Assembly (NCBI GenBank): GCA_047600605.1 | Contig: JASGKK010000003.1 | Location: 310,001-374,000, forward strand | Length of the DNA stretch: 64,000 nt | Direction of reading: 5' to 3' | Source: CAYMZZ01 sp047600605 | GTDB lineage: Bacteria; Bacteroidota; Bacteroidia; Chitinophagales; Chitinophagaceae | Notes under the pieces: model-generated | What the model saw: only the letters and a program-made list of their open reading frames with translations | Told to the model about the DNA's origin: nothing | The model's database searches: none | Shown here: positions 7,751 through 17,292 of the stretch, in pieces | How positions within the stretch are numbered: position 1 is the stretch's first letter | Layout of the letters: every line of letters starts with the position of its first letter | Translations under genes and position numbers: made by a program

Positions 7751-9259
7751 ATGAGTCTGCTCAGTCCCGCTATATCATCACTGGCACGTATGCGTGCCTG
7801 GCGCATTGAAGGATGGAAAAACCATCCCGGCGATACACAGCGCGAGGTATTGCAGGACCTCGTCACCTCTGCCCAGTACACCGAATTTGGCCGCCGCTAC
7901 CGCTTCAGCGAACTGTTCAATATCAAATCATTCAAAGATGCCGTGCCCGTGCACGAGTACGACGACCTGAAACCCTATATCGAACGCATGATGCAGGGTG
8001 AGCAGAATATACTCTGGAATACGCCGGTCTACTGGTTTGCCAAAAGCAGCGGCACCACCAGCGAGAAGAGCAAGTTTATACCGGTGAGCGAAGAAAGCCT
8101 GGAAGACTGCCATTTCAAGGCCGCCAAGGATGTACTTACCATGTATTACCAGTATAATCCTGAGTCGGCCCTGCTCACAGGAAAGGGACTCGTGATCGGT
8201 GGCAGTCATAATATCAACCCCATGAACAATGAGGCGCAGTATGGCGACCTGAGTGCCGTACTGTTGCAAAACACTCCTTTCTGGGGGCACTGGCTGCGCA
8301 CACCCGACCTCAGTATCGCACTCATGGATGAGTGGGAAAACAAGATCGAAAAACTGGCAGCCAGCACTATTCACGAAAACGTCACTTCCATATCAGGGGT
8401 ACCCACCTGGACCCTGGTATTGTTTAAACGTATACTGGAAATTACCGGCAAAAAAACCATGGCAGAAGTATGGCCATCGCTGGAGCTCTATATGCATGGC
8501 GGGGTTTCTTTTACTCCGTATCGTCAGCAGTTTGAGCAGCTTATTGGCAAGTCTATTCACTACCTGGAGATGTATAATGCCTCCGAAGGTTTCTTTGCAG
8601 CCCAGGAGCGGCCCGAAGACGATGGTATGCTGTTGTTTACTGACCATGGCATCTTTATGGAATTTATGCCGGTAAGCGAATATGGAAAAAAACATCCCCG
8701 TACTATCGGCCTCGCCGATGTGGAAACCGGCCGCAACTACGCGCTTATCATCAGCACCAATGGCGGTCTGTGGCGGTACCTGCTGGGCGATACCATTCAG
8801 TTTACCTCGGTGGCGCCTTATAGAGTAAAAGTATCGGGCAGGCTCAAACATTATATCAATGCATTTGGCGAAGAGGTCATTGTAGATAATACAGATAAGG
8901 CCATTGCCGAAGCCTGCCGCCTTACCGGTGCCGTAGTCAATGATTATACAGCCGCCCCTGTTTACTTTTCTGCCAATGCCAATGGCGCGCATGAATGGCT
9001 CATCGAATTTGACACCCCGCCGGTTTCGCTCGATCAGTTTCGCGATACCCTGGATGCTGCACTCAAACGTATCAATAGCGATTATGAAGCCAAACGATAT
9101 AAGGACATTGCCCTCGGTCCTCCTGTGCTGCATGCACTGACACCTGGCAGTTTTAATACCTGGCTTCGCCAAAAAGGCAAACTGGGTGGTCAGCACAAAG
9201 TGCCACGCCTTTGCAACGACCGGAAGTATATTGAGGACATACTCCAGCTATTGAAGTAG
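7751..9259 (+). CDS. GH3-family (auxin-responsive-promoter-type) acyl-adenylate-forming protein
   Basis: This 502-residue protein belongs to the GH3 family, whose plant members use ATP to couple acids to amino acids; bacterial members are widespread in Bacteroidota but have no established substrate. Family signs are the phosphate-binding motif SSGTTSEKSK near residue 100, MYNASEGFFA near 275, GGLWRYLLGD near 335, and SGRLKHYINAFGEEV near 365. The ATG at 7751 is chosen over an in-frame TTG at 7739. The gene begins 43 bases after lptB and 81 bases before fabG, all on the plus strand, so the three may be co-transcribed. The actual reaction cannot be inferred from sequence. Confidence 0.82.
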   Translation: MSLLSPAISSLARMRAWRIEGWKNHPGDTQREVLQDLVTSAQYTEFGRRYRFSELFNIKSFKDAVPVHEYDDLKPYIERMMQGEQNILWNTPVYWFAKSSGTTSEKSKFIPVSEESLEDCHFKAAKDVLTMYYQYNPESALLTGKGLVIGGSHNINPMNNEAQYGDLSAVLLQNTPFWGHWLRTPDLSIALMDEWENKIEKLAASTIHENVTSISGVPTWTLVLFKRILEITGKKTMAEVWPSLELYMHGGVSFTPYRQQFEQLIGKSIHYLEMYNASEGFFAAQERPEDDGMLLFTDHGIFMEFMPVSEYGKKHPRTIGLADVETGRNYALIISTNGGLWRYLLGDTIQFTSVAPYRVKVSGRLKHYINAFGEEVIVDNTDKAIAEACRLTGAVVNDYTAAPVYFSANANGAHEWLIEFDTPPVSLDQFRDTLDAALKRINSDYEAKRYKDIALGPPVLHALTPGSFNTWLRQKGKLGGQHKVPRLCNDRKYIEDILQLLK

Positions 9260-9340
9260 CTTTTATAGAGAACCCGCCATTCAATCAGAAATTCGCTTTA
9301 TTTGCGCTTTATTGAAGACATTTTTACTAAAAATAACAGC

Positions 9341-10096
9341 ATGAAACTTCTCGACAACAAAGTAGCTATCATAACTGGTGCCGCCCGCGGTATTGGTGAG
9401 GCCATTGCCCTCAAATTTGCCGAGCATGGCGCTCACGTGGCTTTTACCTATGTAAGTGAAAGCAGCGCCCCCAAAGCCGCCGCCCTGGAAGAAAAACTGA
9501 AAGCACTGGGCGTAAAAGCCAAAGCCTGGCAAAGCAATGCAGGAGAAGCGGCTCAATGCGAAGCCTTTGTTGCCGATGTACTGAAAGAATTCGGCACCGT
9601 TGATATCTGCGTCAACAATGCAGGCATCTCAAAAGACAACCTGCTGCTGCGTCTCACACCCGACCAGTGGGATGAAGTGATCCGTGTAAATCTCAACAGC
9701 GTATTTTATATGACCAAGCAGGTGATCAAACCCATGATGAAAGCCCGCTCCGGTGCTATTATCAATATGAGCAGTGTGATCGGCGAGATGGGTAATGCCG
9801 GACAAAGCAGCTATGCCGCCTCCAAAGCCGGTATCATTGGTTTTACCAAGAGTGTGGCCAAAGAACTGGGAAGCCGCAACATCCGTTGCAATGCTATTGC
9901 TCCCGGTTTTGTAGAGACCGATATGACCGCCTACCTCAAAGAAGGTGAAGCCAGCGATAAATATAAAGCCGGCATTCCGCTGGGGCGTTTTGCCAGTGCG
10001 GAAGATATTGCCAATACCACTCTGTTTCTGGCCTCCGATATGGGATCTTATATTACCGGACAGACGATCAGCGTGTGTGGCGGACTGAATATCTGA
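9341..10096 (+). CDS. fabG: 3-oxoacyl-[acyl-carrier-protein] reductase
   Basis: This 251-residue short-chain dehydrogenase reduces 3-oxoacyl-ACP with NADPH in fatty-acid elongation. The cofactor motif TGAARGIG is at 12-19, NNAG at 92-95, and the catalytic set is Asn117, Ser145, Tyr158 and Lys162. The ending TGQTISVCGGLNI is typical of FabG. The ATG at 9341 gives the standard start MKLLDNKVAIITG; an upstream in-frame TTG at 9302 adds 13 unlikely residues. It is followed by a bidirectional terminator shared with the convergent glycosyltransferase. Another SDR is possible, since members are hard to tell apart, but the match to FabG is good. Confidence 0.85.
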   Translation: MKLLDNKVAIITGAARGIGEAIALKFAEHGAHVAFTYVSESSAPKAAALEEKLKALGVKAKAWQSNAGEAAQCEAFVADVLKEFGTVDICVNNAGISKDNLLLRLTPDQWDEVIRVNLNSVFYMTKQVIKPMMKARSGAIINMSSVIGEMGNAGQSSYAASKAGIIGFTKSVAKELGSRNIRCNAIAPGFVETDMTAYLKEGEASDKYKAGIPLGRFASAEDIANTTLFLASDMGSYITGQTISVCGGLNI

Positions 10097-10205
10097 TTTG
10101 AGGATGTGTTGATTTGAAAATTTGAAGATGAGGAGGGAGAATGTGCTAATAGGATAATATGCTGGTGTGCTAATGGCGATTTGAAGATGCGCTGATTTGA
10201 AAATT
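10097..10205. repeat. Dispersed repeat, family B (copy 1)
   Basis: The spacer after fabG is built from the words GATTTGAAGAT, GATTTGAAAATTTG and GTGCTAAT. The GATTTGAA words recur in at least six other spacers of the window. Confidence 0.6.
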
Positions 10206-10218
10206 TGCTTTATAGGGA

Positions 10219-10241
10219 AAATGCGGGCTATGCCCGCATTT
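10219..10241. terminator. Bidirectional terminator between fabG and the convergent glycosyltransferase
   Basis: AAATGCGGGC (10219-10228) pairs perfectly with GCCCGCATTT (10232-10241) around a three-base loop. A T-rich tract follows on the plus strand. Confidence 0.75.
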
Positions 10242-10252
10242 CTCTTTATTAA

Positions 10253-11074
10253 TTAACTGCTGACCCGGCTTACCGGTTTCTGCCCGACGGGCTGGCTGGT
10301 TTTAATAACTGTAAAGTCGGGTTTCTTCTGCAGACGGTATAATTTCAGGTATTTAAAGAAATGATACCGTGCCTGGTTGATAGCAATCTGCCAGCCCCTG
10401 TATCCATTGAGGATACCGCGACGTATAAACAGATCATTGATAAAAAACCAGGTAGGGCTGGCCAGAATTTTGAGCCAGTTGGTACGCCGGCCGGCTCGAT
10501 ACAATGAGCGCGCCGCTATCGTACTGAAATTATCATTACGCAACTTCAGTTCTTTGACCGTGCTGCAGATATAATGCAGCAGATCTCCTTTCAACGGACA
10601 TACAGCGGTAGTAGCCGGTACAATGATTCTGTCGTGCGGATCAAGGCCACCCCAGCTTAGCACGCGGCGATCAAATAATCTTATTTTGGGCTCCGGGTAC
10701 CACGCGCCATAGCGTATAAACTTGCCACAGAAATTGGCACAACGGTTCATCTTATATGCCTTAAATGCATATCCCCCTTTTTTGACTTTCAGGATGGATT
10801 GCTGTAATGTTTTATCAAGGGCTTCATCGGCATCGAGCGACAGCACATAGTTATAAGTGGCCAGTGTCAATGCCTTATTCTTTTGCGCTATATAGCCTAA
10901 AAATTTCTGCTGATACACAACGGCTCCATACGATTCTGCTATTTCTACTGTATGATCAGTAGAAAATGAATCCAGTACAACAATCTCGTCTGCCACCGGC
11001 AGAACCGATTCCAGGCATCGGGCCAGATTGCGCTCTTCATTGTATGTGATAATAACAACTGATAAACGTTCCAT
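10253..11074 (-). CDS. Family-2 glycosyltransferase of the LPS-core type (WaaE/KdtX-like)
   Basis: This 273-residue soluble enzyme is a GT-A-fold family-2 glycosyltransferase. It begins with the nucleotide-binding strand SVVIITYNEERNLARCLES, has VVLDSFSTDHT near residue 35 and the metal-binding SLDADE near 80, and continues with KMNRCANFCGKFIRYGAWYPE, an arrangement common in LPS-core transferases such as WaaE. It probably adds a sugar to lipid A-core or a short oligosaccharide at the cytoplasmic membrane face. It lies next to, but divergent from, the O-antigen-ligase-like gene, consistent with core assembly. The donor sugar cannot be told. Confidence 0.75.
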   Translation of the reverse strand: MERLSVVIITYNEERNLARCLESVLPVADEIVVLDSFSTDHTVEIAESYGAVVYQQKFLGYIAQKNKALTLATYNYVLSLDADEALDKTLQQSILKVKKGGYAFKAYKMNRCANFCGKFIRYGAWYPEPKIRLFDRRVLSWGGLDPHDRIIVPATTAVCPLKGDLLHYICSTVKELKLRNDNFSTIAARSLYRAGRRTNWLKILASPTWFFINDLFIRRGILNGYRGWQIAINQARYHFFKYLKLYRLQKKPDFTVIKTSQPVGQKPVSRVSS

Positions 11075-11145
11075 GGCTTACAGATTAGGATACAGGTGTT
11101 TTTTGTTAATCTTTACTTTTTTCATGGCTGGTTGATTTACGCAAT

Positions 11146-11153
11146 TATTTTTG
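11146..11153 (+). promoter_or_regulatory. -7 promoter box for the O-antigen-ligase-like gene
   Basis: TATTTTTG matches TAnnTTTG and lies 25 bases before the ATG at 11178. An in-frame TTG at 11151 overlaps the box and is rejected as a start. Confidence 0.5.
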
Positions 11154-11177
11154 CAGGTAAATCATTACCGGTTCTAT

Positions 11178-12440
11178 ATGAATATTCGGTCCTTCATTTT
11201 TCCAGCACTGCTCTTACTTTTCTTTGCCTCTCTGTTTTTGAGTGTGCTGGCCTCACTCAAGGTTATTTTACTGGGCCTGCTATTGCTCTATGCACTGATA
11301 GCTGGTAAATGGACCCCAAAGCTGACGCTTTTCCGCAACCGCCCTCATATATGGGTAATGCTGACGTTTGCACTTTGGTTGCTGATCAGTGCCTTTATTC
11401 TTTCTGACAACCAAAAGGATGCATTTCGTTTCCTCCAGCTCAGAATTCCTTTACTTATTTTTCCCCTCGCCTTTGGCTTCCTTTATATTGATCGTCAGCA
11501 ACGCAATCGTCTATTACTCTTCATGGCCTGGCTCACAACACTGGCGGCGCTGGCCTGTCTTATTGCAGCCATCATTACCTATGTCCGTACAGGTAATTCG
11601 GCCTTTCTTTACAACGATGCGCTTTCCCTGTTGGTTGGGCAGCAATCCATTTACACATCTCTTTTCGTCAACATATCTATCTACATATTTGTATTTACCC
11701 TGCTATTTGAAAAGCAATCATCAGGCCGCAAGGCTTTGCAGGCAGCAGCCCTGATCTTTTTATTTGCCTTCAGCTATCTGCTGGCCAGCCGCAACATGAT
11801 GCTTATCTTGTATATCAGCACATTGGTCTTTCTGTTCTATTATCTCTTTGGCAGAAAAAGATACCTCGAAGGCGCTACCCTCCTGATGGGTCTTTTCATA
11901 GCAGGTTTTCTCGTGTACAAATTTTTTCCCAAAACGCTGAACCGCTTCAAAGAGCTGACTGTCACCAGTTACGACTATAAAAGTCTGGCTGCCGAAAGTC
12001 ATTACGCCGGCACATTCAGTGCCGATCAGTGGAATGGCGCCAATTTCAGGCTGGCTGCCTGGCCCTGTGGCTGGCAGCTTTTCAAAGAGCATCCGGTAAC
12101 CGGTGTTGGCCTGGGCAACAAACGTGATGCATTAAACCGTGTATATGCACAACGCGATTTTCAGTTTGCGATCAAAACCAAAAAGAACGTTCACAACAAC
12201 TATCTCGACATCCTGTTTTCAACCGGCCTCATTGGTTTTATTCTCTTCTTTGCCGGCTGGTTGCTATTACCGGTTATCCGTCTTATCCGAGCACGCGACA
12301 CACTGGCTTTATTCATCGTTGTCACACTCGCACTCGCTATGATCACCGAAGTGTATTTTGACCGAAGTCTGGGTGCCATGACATTTGGTTTCCTGATCTG
12401 CTTTTTGCTTTTGCCTTATAGCAGGCAAAAGGATCACTGA
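11178..12440 (+). CDS. O-antigen ligase / polymerase family membrane protein (WaaL- or Wzy-like)
   Basis: This 420-residue protein has ten or more hydrophobic segments and a long periplasmic loop at about residues 250-325. The loop is followed by KKNVHNNYLDILFSTGLIGF, where the His and the G..G pattern match the O-antigen ligase (Wzy_C) family. WaaL joins a finished polymer to lipid A-core; Wzy polymerises repeat units. The neighbouring cluster has an ABC exporter of the Wzm/Wzt type, a pathway that needs a ligase but no Wzy polymerase, so WaaL is the better guess. It runs toward the Wzt gene and overlaps it by seven bases at 12434-12440. Confidence 0.72.
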   Translation: MNIRSFIFPALLLLFFASLFLSVLASLKVILLGLLLLYALIAGKWTPKLTLFRNRPHIWVMLTFALWLLISAFILSDNQKDAFRFLQLRIPLLIFPLAFGFLYIDRQQRNRLLLFMAWLTTLAALACLIAAIITYVRTGNSAFLYNDALSLLVGQQSIYTSLFVNISIYIFVFTLLFEKQSSGRKALQAAALIFLFAFSYLLASRNMMLILYISTLVFLFYYLFGRKRYLEGATLLMGLFIAGFLVYKFFPKTLNRFKELTVTSYDYKSLAAESHYAGTFSADQWNGANFRLAAWPCGWQLFKEHPVTGVGLGNKRDALNRVYAQRDFQFAIKTKKNVHNNYLDILFSTGLIGFILFFAGWLLLPVIRLIRARDTLALFIVVTLALAMITEVYFDRSLGAMTFGFLICFLLLPYSRQKDH

Positions 12441-13168
12441 TTATCGGCCATATACATCTCGATGGCTTTATCAGGATCACCGAAATAAACCAGTTCACCA
12501 TTTTTCATAAAGCCAACACGTTTGCAGTATTTCTGGATCACCTCCATACTGTGGCTGATCAATACCACTGTTTTTCCTTCTATCCAGGAGCCTTCAAACA
12601 CCTTAACTGCCTTTTCCTGAAATTTCATATCGCCTACAGCAAATATTTCGTCCAGGAACATAATGTCGGCGCCAGCATTTACCGCAATAGAAAAACCAAG
12701 TCTCGCCACCATACCAGACGAGAAATACTTGATTTTAGTATCAATAAAATCTCTTACTTCAGCAAACTCAATAATCTGGTCAAAAATCGCATCGATCTGT
12801 TTGATCTTTAATCCCAATACGGAGCCCGATACATAAATGTTTTCTCTGGCTGTCAGTTCATGACTCATACCGACTCCCAGGTTCATCAGCATGGTTGATC
12901 CGTTTATTTTGAGGTATCCTGTATCGGAAGGATATACCCCGGCAAGCAGTTTAACCAGTGTAGACTTGCCAGATCCATTTCTTCCGATAAAGCCAACACA
13001 TTCTCCTTTTTGCACTTCCAGGGAAAGAAGCTTAAGCGCATTGACATTTCTTTTCCTCGGAGGATTAAATAAATTGAATAACCGATGCTTAACAGTATTA
13101 TGACTGTCTTCGGTTATATGAAAAGACTTACTTACATTTTTTGCAATGATTGCAGAGGGATTTTCCAT
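12434..13168 (-). CDS. Polysaccharide ABC transporter ATPase (Wzt/TagH/KpsT-like), short form
   Basis: This 244-residue ATPase pairs with the permease encoded just upstream to export a lipid-linked glycan across the inner membrane. Walker A is GRNGSGKST near residue 60, the signature is YFSSGMVARLGFSIA near 150, Walker B is IMFLDEIF near 170, and LISHSM holds the switch His. It ends shortly after the ATPase domain, so it lacks the C-terminal carbohydrate-binding domain by which E. coli O9a Wzt recognises a capped chain end. By analogy with short Wzt proteins, export should be coupled to synthesis rather than to end recognition. It is the last gene of the minus-strand cluster. Confidence 0.85.
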   Translation of the reverse strand: MENPSAIIAKNVSKSFHITEDSHNTVKHRLFNLFNPPRKRNVNALKLLSLEVQKGECVGFIGRNGSGKSTLVKLLAGVYPSDTGYLKINGSTMLMNLGVGMSHELTARENIYVSGSVLGLKIKQIDAIFDQIIEFAEVRDFIDTKIKYFSSGMVARLGFSIAVNAGADIMFLDEIFAVGDMKFQEKAVKVFEGSWIEGKTVVLISHSMEVIQKYCKRVGFMKNGELVYFGDPDKAIEMYMADNQ

Positions 13169-13172
13169 AGCA

Positions 13173-13970
13173 TTATAATTTCTCAGCAGCCTTCGCTCCT
13201 AACTTATTAAGGATAAGGAGTCCGACTAATAGTAAAAAAATTGAGTACCCGAAATCCCATACAAACAGGGACATATCCGGACTGGTATTGTTCATCATTA
13301 CCCGCCGGGCGTTAATAATAATGCCCGCTATGGGGTTTCCGTAATCAAAAGAAGGAAGTGCTTCCTGAAATACAGATAGTTTATAGAAGATCGGTGACAG
13401 GAAAAAAAGAAAACTGGTAAACACCTGCCATATCTGTGTTATATCCTTGGCAATGATATATATGTTTGAAAGTATTAAGGAAAGAGCGAGTGATAAAATA
13501 AATAAATTAATAAATATTGGAATTATCCAGAGGCTATAGAGTGATGATCCGTTGGATTCCTGCTCCAGGAAGTTGTAAAAGATCAAAAACATTATCAGGT
13601 TAAAGAAAAAGCCAATTACATTACTCAGCAGGGTGGAGATATAAATCTCCAGCTTATTCATATTGCTGTATTCATAAAGATATTTTTTTGTGTTAAGCAA
13701 CTGAATTGTACCCGTAGTGGACTCAATGAAAAAATTCCATAAGATAAGCCCAATAAACAGATAAGAGGCAAAAGCAGGAACATCTGTTTTCATGATGATC
13801 TTAAACACCATATAATAGATCAGTATATCCATTATTGGTTTCAGCAATGCCCAGAACAAACCAAGTTTATTCTCATAATACCGCAACTTGAACTCAATTT
13901 TGGCCAAAAGCCAAAGCCGTTCCACCTTATTTGATCTCCCGATCCAATCCTTGACAATTCGAATAATCAT
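13173..13970 (-). CDS. Polysaccharide ABC transporter permease (Wzm/TagG/KpsM-like, ABC-2 family)
   Basis: This 265-residue integral membrane protein has about six hydrophobic segments and belongs to the ABC-2 polysaccharide-exporter permeases. An amphipathic N-terminus (ERLWLLAKIEFKLRYY) precedes the first membrane segment, as in Wzm. It forms the channel with the ATPase encoded four bases downstream. Its ATG overlaps the stop of the preceding glycosyltransferase gene by four bases (13967-13970), a sign of translational coupling. The base composition is AT-rich compared with flanking housekeeping genes. Confidence 0.85.
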   Translation of the reverse strand: MIIRIVKDWIGRSNKVERLWLLAKIEFKLRYYENKLGLFWALLKPIMDILIYYMVFKIIMKTDVPAFASYLFIGLILWNFFIESTTGTIQLLNTKKYLYEYSNMNKLEIYISTLLSNVIGFFFNLIMFLIFYNFLEQESNGSSLYSLWIIPIFINLFILSLALSLILSNIYIIAKDITQIWQVFTSFLFFLSPIFYKLSVFQEALPSFDYGNPIAGIIINARRVMMNNTSPDMSLFVWDFGYSIFLLLVGLLILNKLGAKAAEKL

Positions 13971-16147
13971 ATGATCTTTTTAATAATTCTATGAACCCTG
14001 TAGGCAATAGTTTTAATGTGTTTATTTTTCTTAATTAATTTTATCATTTGCAGGGAGATTTTTCCTGCAAATGGAAGTTTGTCTGCGAGATGGTAATCGA
14101 GACTGGGATTGTCCAGTAAAATTCCGGGGCCATTTGCGTTTTGCAGGTTAAATACTTCACCGGCAAAATCAGCGTAGACCCGTTTGTGTGTGCCGGCAAT
14201 ATGCTGACTCAACAAAAGCCGTTTGGTTTTAGAAACAGCTCTAAACATTGAATCCTGTCTGACCCGATAATGAAATAAGAGCTCGGGAATTGTAACCCCC
14301 GAAAGCCCCTTTTCAATCATCGACACAACTGCTGTATAGTCTTCGAGTCCGGGAAACGGCATATGCTCATCATTCAATCCTGCACGCAAGAAACTCTCCT
14401 TCCTGAATACAAGGGAGCTGGAGTTAACCGTATTGTGAAAGAGAATTAGCGGCGGGTCAGGCGAAAAACCCGGCCACTGCTTCGCCGAGCCTTCAAAATA
14501 CTGTGTCCAGCAACTCACGAAATGTATATTCTCATATTTTCTGAGTACTTCAACCGCGGTTGTATAATACCCCGGCATAATCATATCATCTGCATCCAAA
14601 AAAGCGATGTATCGGCCATTGGCCTGCGAAGCCCCATAGTTTCTGGAATAAGCCAGGCCCCTGTTTGGGTTATCTAACACTCTTATATCACCCGCGGCCC
14701 GGTACTTATCTAACCTGGCTATACTGTTTTCGTCATTGCTTCCATCGTTTATGATAAGAATTTCAAAATTTGAAAAGCCAGATGATCTTACCGAACTGAT
14801 TGTTTCGTCGATATACTTACCCATATTATAATATGGGACAATTACCGAGAGTAAACTATCGTCAGAAGCGGTATCACTGATTTGCTCCTGGTTTTCCAGC
14901 AGCCTGTTTTGTGGAAAAAACGTTCTTTGTTTCCCGGGGTTACGGAGCAAAGTGTGAAGTATTTGGGTCTTTTGTTCATAAATTGTCTCATATCCTGCCA
15001 CCTGCTTTACTTTTTCTTTTGCATTCTCCTCTATCCGTTTACGCTCTGGTTCAGTAAGTGACAAAACCTTGGTCAGTTGCTGCTCAAACGATCCTTTTTC
15101 TTTATGATCAAATACAAATCCATCCACTCCGTTTTTCACCACTTCCGATTGGCCGCCCTGTTTTGAAACAAGCACCGTTTTCCCCATACTCATCATTTCA
15201 AACACCACATAGGGCAGGTTGTCATTATTGCTGGGTACGATGACGACGCGTGCTTTCCGGATTCTTTCTCCGAGGGCGCTCGGCGGTATCCTGTCTTCGA
15301 GAATCAAAAGCCCTGATTTGATCTGCGATTTATACTTTTTCCTGATAAGATCACCCATCGTTACCCCTTCCGGATGATATACAATGTCCTGACCTCCGAT
15401 CAAAAAAAGCGGATGCTTGAATCCGGCGGCCCACATCGAAGTAAAATAGTGCAGCAGTTCAAAAATGCCTTTCTGTGCGGTCAGCTTTCCATAAAAAACT
15501 ATCTCACTGCCGGAAACAGAATCCGCACTATCCATGCTGGTATGCATGGGCTGATAGGGATTCGGAACAATCGAAAGCTGGTCACTGATGCGGTAATTAT
15601 TTCTTCTCAGCTCGTCGACCATGTACTGGCTGGGAGATATCACATAATCTGCAGCGACCAGGCAAAATCTCTCCATTTCGCAAATCCAGTAATTCGGATA
15701 TCTGTATAATGGTACCCGGTTGTACTGCATGTATAAATAAGAAGGGGAATGCATGGTAACAACCACAGGAATATCTTTGCACCAGTCAAACAGCAGGTAT
15801 TTATACTGCAGAAGATAATACCCGATTCCCATATACTCCTGCGTTTCGAGTATATCGGGTTTCCCCTCTTTTTCAACAAAGTGTTTTACAATATGCGCAT
15901 ACTCGTAGCTCAAATTGGTAAGGTGCCCGAGAAATGAAGAAGTATTGGTCCGTGAGGGGTTGAATCTTACAATACGCAGATTGTCTGATTCATATTTTTC
16001 CTGGATCGAAGAAACCGTTGAGTCGCTTATAAAAACAGTCACCTTATTGTTTTTTGCAGCAAACATTTTTGCTGTATTAAAACAATAAGTCCCGATTCCT
16101 CCGCCAAAAAAAGGAGGATATTCCGTTGTTAATAACCAATACGTCAT
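13967..16147 (-). CDS. Two-domain glycosyltransferase: GT4 followed by GT2
   Basis: This 726-residue protein carries two different transferase folds. Residues about 1-395 form a GT-B enzyme of family 4: the N-terminus has PPFFGGGIGTYCF, and later FYGKLTAQKGIFE and VVFEMMSMGKTVLVSKQGG mark the donor-binding half. Residues about 430-660 form a GT-A family-2 domain with SVIVPYYNMGKYI, IINDGSND and the metal-binding AFLDADD. The last 60 residues are basic and may touch the membrane. A fusion like this could add two sugars in sequence to the growing glycan. It overlaps both neighbours by four bases. Donors and linkages cannot be told. Confidence 0.8.
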   Translation of the reverse strand: MTYWLLTTEYPPFFGGGIGTYCFNTAKMFAAKNNKVTVFISDSTVSSIQEKYESDNLRIVRFNPSRTNTSSFLGHLTNLSYEYAHIVKHFVEKEGKPDILETQEYMGIGYYLLQYKYLLFDWCKDIPVVVTMHSPSYLYMQYNRVPLYRYPNYWICEMERFCLVAADYVISPSQYMVDELRRNNYRISDQLSIVPNPYQPMHTSMDSADSVSGSEIVFYGKLTAQKGIFELLHYFTSMWAAGFKHPLFLIGGQDIVYHPEGVTMGDLIRKKYKSQIKSGLLILEDRIPPSALGERIRKARVVIVPSNNDNLPYVVFEMMSMGKTVLVSKQGGQSEVVKNGVDGFVFDHKEKGSFEQQLTKVLSLTEPERKRIEENAKEKVKQVAGYETIYEQKTQILHTLLRNPGKQRTFFPQNRLLENQEQISDTASDDSLLSVIVPYYNMGKYIDETISSVRSSGFSNFEILIINDGSNDENSIARLDKYRAAGDIRVLDNPNRGLAYSRNYGASQANGRYIAFLDADDMIMPGYYTTAVEVLRKYENIHFVSCWTQYFEGSAKQWPGFSPDPPLILFHNTVNSSSLVFRKESFLRAGLNDEHMPFPGLEDYTAVVSMIEKGLSGVTIPELLFHYRVRQDSMFRAVSKTKRLLLSQHIAGTHKRVYADFAGEVFNLQNANGPGILLDNPSLDYHLADKLPFAGKISLQMIKLIKKNKHIKTIAYRVHRIIKKII

Positions 16148-17292
16148 TTCTTTCTACGGCTTCTGATTAACGATGCCCAGGTTCGGTTTCCCTGAAACGC
16201 TTTTATTATATGGCCAACTTTTTTATACCATGACGGAAGCACTTCGTACTCCTTGTAGTACCAGGAAATGGGTTTGGCAAACTGCTCCGCTGCCTTTGGA
16301 TGCTGCTTCGTCAACCGTGTGTTTAAGAAAACCATGTTATCAACAATCCCCTTCAAAGCGATCTCCTGTGCCTTTTCAATTGCATCTTCCATACGCTGAG
16401 GATCAAAATTGGATTTACCCCAGTCTATTGATCTTATTTTCCTGAAATACCGGAGCAGGTCTTCGATACTGTACACATTAATATGGCCCTCCTTTGTAAC
16501 AGTAAAAAGCTCGGAGAAAAATATTCTGGCATGAAGGCCGAGCTCTTCTTCTGACAGGCTACATTTCATATACCCGTTAAAAAAAGAACGAAATGTGGCG
16601 ATGTAATTGCTCTTATACTCACCAAATATCGTGTCATCACTATATATTCCTGCCGTTAAGCTTTCGCTGTGCTTTCTATAATAATAAAGAGATGGCTGGT
16701 CAACATAATGAAATGAAAAATTTTCTGCTGCCCGCAGCCAGAAATCATAGTCCTCCATTCTGAATTTATCCTCGTCGTATTTCCCGGTCGTATCATGCAC
16801 TTTTCTGGTGTATAAGAAACAGGCCCCTACCACACATTTAAACAACAAAAACTCAGGCTCATAGCTAAATGAATCAACTACCCGGTCGTCTTTGTCTATA
16901 AAGCTGTAAGAGCTATAAACAATATCCGATTGCGGATTGGACTTCAGCTTTTCAGCCATTACCTGAATTGCCTCCGGCGAGTATACATTATCGTCTGATG
17001 TCCATGTCAGCAATTCACCTCCGGACAGGTCAAATCCCTTATTTAATGCCCCCGGAAGTTTTAAATTCTTTTCATTTCGTGAATACCGAACCCTGTTGTC
17101 CTGCACGAGGTATTCATTTACAATCTTAGCAGTACTGTCTGTTGAGCAATCATCAATAATAATCAATTCAATATTCGAATAGGTTTGGGCCAGACAACTC
17201 TCTATTGCCTTTCTAATGTATTTTTCTCCATTATACGTGGGCATTACAATTGACACTAGCTCACTGGCCTTTTCCATCTTATCAGTTTTCAT
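16144..17292 (-). CDS. Family-2 glycosyltransferase
   Basis: This 382-residue enzyme opens with SIVMPTYNGEKYIRKAIESC and continues with IIIDDCSTDST and LTWTSDDN, the last taking the place of the usual DxD. Residues beyond about 230 form a helical C-terminal region typical of O-antigen transferases, and there is no signal peptide or membrane segment. It is expected to work at the cytoplasmic face on a lipid-linked glycan. The gene overlaps wecB by 11 bases and the two-domain transferase by four, so it is surely part of the operon. The start at 17292 could instead be Met6 (17277), which would remove the overlap. Confidence 0.78.
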   Translation of the reverse strand: MKTDKMEKASELVSIVMPTYNGEKYIRKAIESCLAQTYSNIELIIIDDCSTDSTAKIVNEYLVQDNRVRYSRNEKNLKLPGALNKGFDLSGGELLTWTSDDNVYSPEAIQVMAEKLKSNPQSDIVYSSYSFIDKDDRVVDSFSYEPEFLLFKCVVGACFLYTRKVHDTTGKYDEDKFRMEDYDFWLRAAENFSFHYVDQPSLYYYRKHSESLTAGIYSDDTIFGEYKSNYIATFRSFFNGYMKCSLSEEELGLHARIFFSELFTVTKEGHINVYSIEDLLRYFRKIRSIDWGKSNFDPQRMEDAIEKAQEIALKGIVDNMVFLNTRLTKQHPKAAEQFAKPISWYYKEYEVLPSWYKKVGHIIKAFQGNRTWASLIRSRRKK